From an uncultured Oscillospiraceae bacterium (GTDB lineage Bacteria; Bacillota; Clostridia; Oscillospirales; Ruminococcaceae), in contig USOZ01000046.1 in assembly GCA_900556525.1 (NCBI GenBank), positions 1-10,175 on the forward strand: a stretch of 10,175 nt of DNA, given 5' to 3'. The position numbers and the translations under genes are program-made. Numbering within the stretch: the first letter of the stretch is position 1; each line of letters begins with the position of its first letter. The notes under the pieces were generated by a model. The model was not told the origin of the DNA, did no database searches, and was given only the letters and a program-made list of their open reading frames with translations. Of this stretch, positions 5,706 through 10,175 are shown one piece after another.

Positions 5706-5851
5706 CCCGTGTGCGTCGATTTCGGCGGAGTGCGTGGAGAGGCGAGGGTAGAAGTATCCTTACGGCTGCGGCGTTAGTCGAGGTGTGAAATAGAATAAGG
5801 AATTGAAAGCTGCAGGCTATGTGCGAAAGAGCACAGAGCCTGCGGTTTTTT
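5688..5851 (+). ncRNA. Candidate structured non-coding RNA ending in an intrinsic terminator
   Basis: A GC-rich island in an AT-rich gap with no convincing protein gene. ACTCCGCC (5688-5695) can pair with GGCGGAGT (5724-5731) over a 28-nt loop. GGGTA-GAAG-TATCC makes a short hairpin near 5746-5759, and 5759-5777 can form an imperfect hairpin. The region ends in the strong terminator at 5810-5851. The composition contrast, local pairing and terminator suggest an RNA gene or a structured 3' UTR of the ABC operon. It does not show the signatures I know for tmRNA, RNase P, SRP or 6S RNA. The Firmicutes raiA-type RNA was considered but could not be confirmed by eye. Confidence 0.4.
5810..5851 (+). 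terminator. Intrinsic terminator of the ABC operon or candidate RNA
   Basis: The lower stem CTGCAGGCT (5810-5818) pairs with AGCCTGCGG (5837-5845, one G-U pair). A bulged upper stem TGTGC/GCACA closes the loop GAAAGA. Six T follow (5846-5851). This is the first strong terminator after the ATPase gene, about 155 bp past its stop. Confidence 0.9.
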
Positions 5852-6073
5852 GTGCCTTTTTCTGCCCAATATTTGTAAATTTATGTTATTTTTGTCATTT
5901 TTCGCGTTAATTTTACAATGTCTATTGAATTATTTTTAATGCTCTGATATTATGAAATAAAGACGTTATACTCAGCGCCAATTAAAAGCTATAAAAAATT
6001 GAGTATATTCTTTGCGTATATGGATTATACGAGAATTTTTATCTATGGTTTTATTGGTGCTTAGTATTAGTCT
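5852..6073 (+). other. AT-rich intergenic stretch with promoter and two small inverted repeats
   Basis: No gene is visible. Besides the right arm of the 18-nt repeat and the promoter at 5925-5953, it has TATACTCA (5967-5974) matched by TGAGTATA (6000-6007) over a 25-bp spacer, and the hairpin CGTATA-TGGAT-TATACG (6015-6031). These lie downstream of the promoter in the presumed leader of the FN3 gene and could be leader structure or operator sites. Given the AT richness they may be fortuitous. Confidence 0.45.
5925..5953 (+). promoter_or_regulatory. Extended -10 promoter, probably for the FN3 protein gene
   Basis: TTGAAT (5925-5930), a 17-bp spacer and TATTAT (5948-5953) preceded by TG-A (extended -10). 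The -10 overlaps the right arm of the 18-nt inverted repeat, so that repeat supplies part of the promoter. The resulting leader would be about 320 nt and include repeat copies B and C. Confidence 0.6.
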
Positions 6074-6140
6074 TAAGGAAATGTTGATTAAATCAGGTAT
6101 GCAAGCAAGATGCGTGCCGCAGTTTATTCAACGCTTCCTA
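6074..6140 (-). repeat. MITE-like repeat, copy B (inverted, internally deleted, 67 bp)
   Basis: Read on the minus strand this copy begins TAGGAAGCGTTGAATAAAC and continues with GGCACGCATCTTGCTTGCAT, as in copy A, then passes straight to ACCTGATTTAATCA, the right end of copy A. It therefore lacks about 42 bp of the copy A centre. The missing block in copy A is flanked by short CAT repeats, consistent with slippage deletion. Both ends keep the inverted repeat (AGGAA...TTCCT). Confidence 0.75.
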
Positions 6141-6164
6141 AAATAAAAATTTTGTGATCGGGCT

Positions 6165-6246
6165 AAGGAAGCGCTAATTCATGTCACGCATTTTTCTTGC
6201 ATTTTTCCGCAATTTTGCATGAAAATTCTGAATCAGCGCTTTTCTA
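6165..6246 (+). repeat. MITE-like repeat, copy C (~82 bp)
   Basis: The left end AAGGAAGCGCTAATTCA and the right end, read inverted as GAAAAGCGCTGATTCA, form the terminal inverted repeat. The interior CACGCATTTTTCTTGCAT and the TTTTCCGCAATTTTGCATGA block resemble the centre of copy A, while the right-hand third of copy A is missing. It has the same orientation as copy A and lies 24 bp from the inverted copy B. Its right edge is about 33 bp before the FN3 protein start codon. Confidence 0.65.
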
Positions 6247-6278
6247 AAAAGACCCGAAAGAAAGGAATGGTAAAGTAT

Positions 6279-7424
6279 ATGAAGATTTTAAAAAGAATAA
6301 CCGCTTTGCTGCTTACTGCTGCGCTTGCGGTTACGGCTTTCATACTGCCTGCGGGGGCGGTTTCCATGGAAAGTCTCGCTACCGAGATAGGAACTTTCGA
6401 GGTTTTGCCGAATTATATTGATATAAAAAGTGGTACATCTCATTATTATAAAATAAATATTCCTCAATACGGAAAACTTACTATTGATATGCAACATTAC
6501 AATTACATTGTAACGTTTATATATAATACGTCAGGTGAATTGGTATATCAAAATGGATACTCATCAAACGTTGTGTTAAATAAAGGAAAATATTATATTG
6601 AGATTAGAAATACAGGCAGTGGTACTCGCTCATACAAATTCACCACAACCTTCACTCCCATCTATCTCGACACCACTATCACCGCTACGCCCGGCGCGGG
6701 CAGCGTTTTCCTCAAATGGACGGTTATAACAGGCTCGACCAAGTATCGCGTTCAGCGCTATGACGGAAAGGTATGGAAAACCGTAGGCACTCCCAGCGCG
6801 GCTAATTTCACCGAAAAAAATCTCACCGTCGGTAAGAAATATTCATACCGCATAATGGCATACATGAACGGCGAATGGAGCTGCGTTTCCAAAACGGTCA
6901 GCGCAACGCCTATTGCAGCGATACCTACTTCTGTTACCGCAACGGTAAGTGACGGAGCGGTAACGCTTAAATGGAAATCCATTCCCGGCGTAACGCGCTA
7001 TCGCGTACAGCGCAAAAACGGCAGCACATTCACGACTATCGGTTATACAAGCGCCTGCACCTACACAAACAGAGGTCTGCGAAACGGCACTACATATTAT
7101 TACCGTGTGCTTGCCTGCGCAAACGGTCAGTGGGGAAAGCCCTCGGCTGTTGTAAACGCAAAGCCCGCTGTAACAACTCCCACAAGAATTACAGCAGTAC
7201 CGAGCGGAAACCGTATTACAGTTTCATGGACGTCAGTTCCGAACGCAACGCGTTACCGCATACAGTACCTTAACGGAAATACATGGTCAACTGTTGCATA
7301 TTCGACTACAACCCGATACACAACGAATTATCTTCAGAGAGGAAGAACTTATTCATATCGCGTACTTGCATACGCAAACGGAAAATGGGGACCCGCTTCA
7401 TCGGTCGCTAAGGCTGCGCTTTAA
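6279..7424 (+). CDS. Secreted protein with N-terminal beta-sandwich and three fibronectin type III repeats
   Basis: A 381-residue secreted protein. Residues 1-27 are a signal peptide (KILKRIT, then a hydrophobic core ending LPAGA). Residues about 30-126 resemble a PPC-like beta-sandwich (HYYKINIPQYGKLTIDM, later GKYYIEIRNTG). Three tandem FN3 repeats follow at about 131-210, 216-295 and 301-381, each with a W in strand B, YRVQR or YRIQY, and a YSYRVLAYANGKWG-like end. There is no catalytic domain, LPxTG, dockerin or SLH motif, so it may be an adhesive or carbohydrate-associated surface protein; the function is unknown. ATG 6279 is chosen because AAAGGAA (6261-6267) precedes it and the signal peptide starts there. 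In-frame ATGs at 6219 (inside repeat copy C) and 6267 are less likely. DNA at 6421-6600 is only about 24% GC against about 50% in the FN3 part. Confidence 0.85.
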   Translation: MKILKRITALLLTAALAVTAFILPAGAVSMESLATEIGTFEVLPNYIDIKSGTSHYYKINIPQYGKLTIDMQHYNYIVTFIYNTSGELVYQNGYSSNVVLNKGKYYIEIRNTGSGTRSYKFTTTFTPIYLDTTITATPGAGSVFLKWTVITGSTKYRVQRYDGKVWKTVGTPSAANFTEKNLTVGKKYSYRIMAYMNGEWSCVSKTVSATPIAAIPTSVTATVSDGAVTLKWKSIPGVTRYRVQRKNGSTFTTIGYTSACTYTNRGLRNGTTYYYRVLACANGQWGKPSAVVNAKPAVTTPTRITAVPSGNRITVSWTSVPNATRYRIQYLNGNTWSTVAYSTTTRYTTNYLQRGRTYSYRVLAYANGKWGPASSVAKAAL

Positions 7425-7434
7425 TTTAATGAAT

Positions 7435-7466
7435 AATTGCCCGTCGTTTGACGGGCAATTTCTTTT
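7435..7466 (+). terminator. Intrinsic terminator after the FN3 protein gene
   Basis: A perfect 11-bp stem AATTGCCCGTC (7435-7445) with GACGGGCAATT (7450-7460), loop GTTT, followed by TCTTTT. It begins 11 bp after the TAA stop, so FN3 gene transcription should end here and carB should be transcribed separately. Confidence 0.93.
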
Positions 7467-7476
7467 GTAACCACTG

Positions 7477-7504
7477 AATATTCACCACATAATGAATATT
7501 TTTT
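7477..7504. promoter_or_regulatory. AT-rich inverted repeat upstream of the carB promoter
   Basis: AATATTCA (7477-7484) and TGAATATT (7493-7500) are exact inverted partners with an 8-bp spacer, followed by T-rich DNA. It lies 32 bp upstream of the carB -10. It may be an operator or a weak second terminator; the sequence alone does not decide. Confidence 0.3.
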
Positions 7505-7512
7505 AAAACCTA

Positions 7513-7541
7513 TTCCTTTTTCAGACAAAATGTGCTATAAT
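7513..7541 (+). promoter_or_regulatory. Extended -10 promoter of carB
   Basis: An exact TATAAT (7536-7541) is preceded by TG-C, forming an extended -10. The -35 region 17 bp upstream (TTCCTT, 7513-7518) is poor, as is usual when the extended -10 carries recognition. A start near 7548 gives a leader of about 92 nt. Confidence 0.7.
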
Positions 7542-7595
7542 CAAAAGGATAAAATTCAAACAGTAATTGTTCAACAAACCCCACATCTGTGCGCC

Positions 7596-7618
7596 GTTCT
7601 GTCTGCGGCGGACGGAAC
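7596..7618 (+). promoter_or_regulatory. Hairpin in the carB leader
   Basis: GTTCTGTCT (7596-7604) pairs with GGACGGAAC (7610-7618), including two G-U pairs, around loop GCGGC. No T-run follows, so it is not an intrinsic terminator. It lies 10 bp upstream of the carB ribosome site GGAGG. I saw no match to the PyrR-binding consensus. Confidence 0.4.
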
Positions 7619-7639
7619 GAAAAAGAATGGAGGATTTTT

Positions 7640-10175
7640 ATGGAAAACCAGGGTAAAAAAGTTCTGATTATCGGTTCGGGTCCGATTATTATCGGGCAGG
7701 CGTGCGAGTTCGACTATTCTGGAACTCAGGCGTGTAAAGCGCTCCGCAAGCTCGGTTATAAGATTGTTCTTGTGAACTCAAACCCCGCGACGATCATGAC
7801 CGATCCCGAAATTGCGGACGTTACCTATATTGAACCGCTCAATGCGACACGTCTTGAAGAGATAATCGCGAAAGAGCGTCCCGACTGCCTTCTCCCTAAT
7901 CTCGGCGGTCAGTCAGGACTTAATCTCTGCTCGGAGCTTGATAAGCTCGGTATCCTAAAAAAATATAATGTTGAAGTTATCGGCGTACAGGTTGACGCTA
8001 TCGAACGCGGCGAGGACAGAATTGAATTTAAAAAGACTATGGACAGCCTCGGAATAAAAATGGCGCGCAGCGAAGTAGCATACACAGTCGACGAAGCGCT
8101 TGCCATTGCGGATAAACTCGGCTATCCCGTGGTTCTCCGTCCCGCTTACACAATGGGCGGCACTGGCGGCGGTCTTGTTTACAACACCGAGGAACTCAAG
8201 AGCGTTTGCGCAAGAGGACTTCAGGCTTCGCTGGTCGGACAGGTTCTTGTCGAAGAGTCTATTCTCGGTTGGGAGGAACTTGAACTTGAAGTTGTGCGCG
8301 ACTGCAAGGGAAACATGATAACCGTATGCTTTATTGAAAATATTGACCCGCTCGGCGTACATACTGGCGACAGCTTCTGTTCCGCGCCTATGCTCACTAT
8401 TCCCGAAGATGTTCAGAAAGAGTTACAGCGTCAGGCGTATAAGATCGTAGACGCAATTCAGGTTATCGGCGGAACGAATGTTCAGTTTGCGCGCAATACC
8501 GAGGACGGCAGGATTATTGTTATTGAAATAAATCCGAGGACTTCGCGTTCTTCCGCGCTTGCGTCAAAGGCGACAGGCTTCCCGATCGCGCTTGTTTCGG
8601 CAATGCTTGCGACGGGATTGACTCTAGCGGATATTCCCTGTGGAAAATACGGAACCCTCGACAAGTACTATCCCGACGGTGATTATATCGTTATCAAATT
8701 TGCAAGATGGGCATTTGAAAAGTTCAAGAACTCCGAGGATAAACTCGGAACTCAGATGCGTGCCGTCGGCGAGGTAATGAGCATAGGCAAGACGTATAAG
8801 GAAGCGTTCCAGAAAGCGATACGCAGCCTTGAAAAGGGTCGCTACGGACTTGGTTTTGCAAAGGATTTCAACAGCAAGAGCAAGGAAGAACTTATGGATA
8901 TGCTTCACGTTCCGACTTCGGAGCGCCAGTTCATCATGTATGAAGCTCTGCGCAAGGGAGCTACGGTTGACGAACTTTTTGAGCTTACAAAAATTAAGCG
9001 TTATTTTATCGAACAGATGAAAGAGCTTGTCGAGGAGGAAAACGCACTTATCGCAAACAAGGGCGCTGTTCCCGAAGAAAATGTTCTTCGTCAGGCGAAG
9101 AAGGACGGCTTCTCCGACAAATATCTCTCTCAGATACTTGATATTTCCGAAAATGATGTCCGCAAAAAGAGAATCGGCTATGGCATTACCGAAGCATGGG
9201 AGGGCGTTCATGTAAGCGGCACAAAGGACGCGGCTTACTACTATTCTTCATATAATATCGAGGATAAGAGCGTTGCTTCAGTCGGAAAGCCGAAGATTAT
9301 GATACTCGGTTCGGGTCCTAACCGTATCGGTCAGGGTATTGAATTCGATTATTGCTGCGTTCATGCGGCAAATGCGCTCCGCGCCCTCGGATTTGAAACA
9401 ATTATGGTAAACTGCAACCCTGAAACGGTTTCGACCGACTATGACACTTCGGACAAGCTGTATTTCGAGCCGCTTACTCTTGAGGACGTGCTTTCAATTC
9501 ATGAGAAGGAAAAGCCGCTCGGCGTTATCGCCCAGTTCGGCGGTCAGACTCCGCTTAACCTTGCGGCTGACCTTAAAAAAGCAGGCGTGAATATTCTCGG
9601 AACAACTCCCGAAACAATCGACTTTGCCGAGGACAGAGATTTGTTCCGTGGAATGATGGAAAAGCTCGGAATACCTATGCCTGAATCGGGAATGGCGGTA
9701 ACTGTTGACGACGCGCTGAAAATTGCGGAGCGTATCGGCTATCCCGTTATGGTTCGCCCCTCATATGTTCTCGGCGGACGCGGAATGGAAGTTGTTCATG
9801 ACGCAGAAAGCCTGAAAATTTATATGAATGCGGCAGTCGGCGTAACTCCCGACAGACCTATTCTTATCGACCGTTTCCTGCACAACGCGCTTGAATGTGA
9901 AGCTGACGCGATAAGCGACGGCGAAAATGTATTTGTGCCCGCTGTAATGGAACATATCGAGCTTGCGGGTATTCATTCGGGCGACTCGGCTTGTATTCTT
10001 CCCTCGCTTAACATTTCTCCCGAAAATGTAAAAACAATTAAGGAATATACAAGAAAAATCGCCAAGGAAATGGGTGTTCGCGGACTTATGAATATGCAGT
10101 ACGCGATTGAGGACGGAAAGGTTTATGTTCTCGAAGCGAACCCGCGCGCCTCAGGCTTGTCACTGTCGTTTACGC
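7640..10175 (+). CDS. carB: Carbamoyl-phosphate synthase large subunit, 3'-truncated by the window
   Basis: This encodes about 845 residues of the ~1070-residue large subunit, which makes carbamoyl phosphate from bicarbonate, ammonia (channelled from CarA) and two ATP, for pyrimidine and arginine synthesis. The N-half synthetase begins KVLIIGSGPIIIGQACEFDY, with RPAYTMGGTGGG and EINPRTSRSSALASKATG as ATP-grasp motifs. The linker/oligomerisation domain is followed by the second half, starting MILGSGPNRIGQGIEFDY with RPSYVLGGRGME. ATG 7640 lies six bases after GGAGG (7629-7633). The frame is uninterrupted to the window end. No carA gene precedes it: the upstream gene is an unrelated secreted protein with its own terminator, so CarA must be encoded elsewhere. 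The last codons read NPRASGLSLSFT instead of the conserved NPRASRTVPF. Confidence 0.97.
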   Translation, partial: MENQGKKVLIIGSGPIIIGQACEFDYSGTQACKALRKLGYKIVLVNSNPATIMTDPEIADVTYIEPLNATRLEEIIAKERPDCLLPNLGGQSGLNLCSELDKLGILKKYNVEVIGVQVDAIERGEDRIEFKKTMDSLGIKMARSEVAYTVDEALAIADKLGYPVVLRPAYTMGGTGGGLVYNTEELKSVCARGLQASLVGQVLVEESILGWEELELEVVRDCKGNMITVCFIENIDPLGVHTGDSFCSAPMLTIPEDVQKELQRQAYKIVDAIQVIGGTNVQFARNTEDGRIIVIEINPRTSRSSALASKATGFPIALVSAMLATGLTLADIPCGKYGTLDKYYPDGDYIVIKFARWAFEKFKNSEDKLGTQMRAVGEVMSIGKTYKEAFQKAIRSLEKGRYGLGFAKDFNSKSKEELMDMLHVPTSERQFIMYEALRKGATVDELFELTKIKRYFIEQMKELVEEENALIANKGAVPEENVLRQAKKDGFSDKYLSQILDISENDVRKKRIGYGITEAWEGVHVSGTKDAAYYYSSYNIEDKSVASVGKPKIMILGSGPNRIGQGIEFDYCCVHAANALRALGFETIMVNCNPETVSTDYDTSDKLYFEPLTLEDVLSIHEKEKPLGVIAQFGGQTPLNLAADLKKAGVNILGTTPETIDFAEDRDLFRGMMEKLGIPMPESGMAVTVDDALKIAERIGYPVMVRPSYVLGGRGMEVVHDAESLKIYMNAAVGVTPDRPILIDRFLHNALECEADAISDGENVFVPAVMEHIELAGIHSGDSACILPSLNISPENVKTIKEYTRKIAKEMGVRGLMNMQYAIEDGKVYVLEANPRASGLSLSFT

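Larger units (their letters stand above)
5658..5950. mobile_element. 293-bp segment bounded by an 18-nt perfect inverted repeat
   Basis: ATATCAGAGCATTAAAAA at 5658-5675 is the exact reverse complement of 5933-5950. The left arm begins at the first base after the ATPase stop codon. The interior holds the inverted ATPase copy, a GC-rich region and a terminator, but no convincing ORF. This may be a small non-autonomous element or a chromosomal RNA cassette with paired ends. No target-site duplication is apparent, so the mobile reading is tentative. Confidence 0.4.

Noticed and set aside
6219..6278. An upstream in-frame start extending the FN3 protein by 20 residues.
   Set aside because: The extension lies in repeat copy C, puts a Lys/Arg-rich stretch before the signal peptide, and has no ribosome site; ATG 6279 is better placed.

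Overview
The window looks like a chromosomal segment from an anaerobic Firmicute of the class Clostridia, probably near Ruminococcus/Oscillospiraceae. This rests on strong Shine-Dalgarno sites, moderate-GC genes between AT-rich intergenic regions, a [4Fe-4S]-type PurF, a TM1266-family iron-only-hydrogenase regulator and a secreted fibronectin type III protein. The lineage is inference. No rRNA, tRNA, CRISPR array or transposase gene was seen.

Layout. 1-462 is the 3' end of purF. 463-670 holds a candidate promoter and the first copy (A) of a small terminal-inverted-repeat element. 671-2313 is a two-gene unit, a tandem-GNAT acetyltransferase and an SGNH/GDSL-type hydrolase. Its end overlaps, tail to tail, a truncated CDP-alcohol phosphatidyltransferase gene on the minus strand (2310-2549). 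Two near-consensus divergent promoters lie back to back at 2574-2648.

The rightward promoter drives a leader of about 215 nt with mutually exclusive stems and a U-run, then the TM1266-like ACT-fold protein (2872-3123), a lipoprotein substrate-binding protein (3169-4254), a permease (4322-5068) and an ATPase (5070-5657). This is one operon, with an internal hairpin/U-run after the binding-protein gene. The transporter's substrate cannot be read from the sequence. Its linkage to a hydrogenase-associated regulator and a candidate attenuating leader is the most system-like feature of the window.

5658-6278 has no convincing protein gene but is full of structure. An 18-nt inverted repeat bounds a 293-bp segment. 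Inside are a 32-nt perfect inverted copy of the Walker B-region DNA of the upstream ATPase gene, a GC-rich, probably structured RNA region and a strong intrinsic terminator. An extended -10 promoter and element copies B and C follow. A secreted three-FN3-repeat protein comes next (6279-7424), then a terminator, an extended -10 promoter and carB (7640 to the window end), which has no adjacent carA. The last ~22 bases depart from the otherwise invariant CarB sequence.

All calls come from reading the sequence by eye. Family assignments rest on recognisable motifs, and RNA structures were paired by hand without energy calculations.
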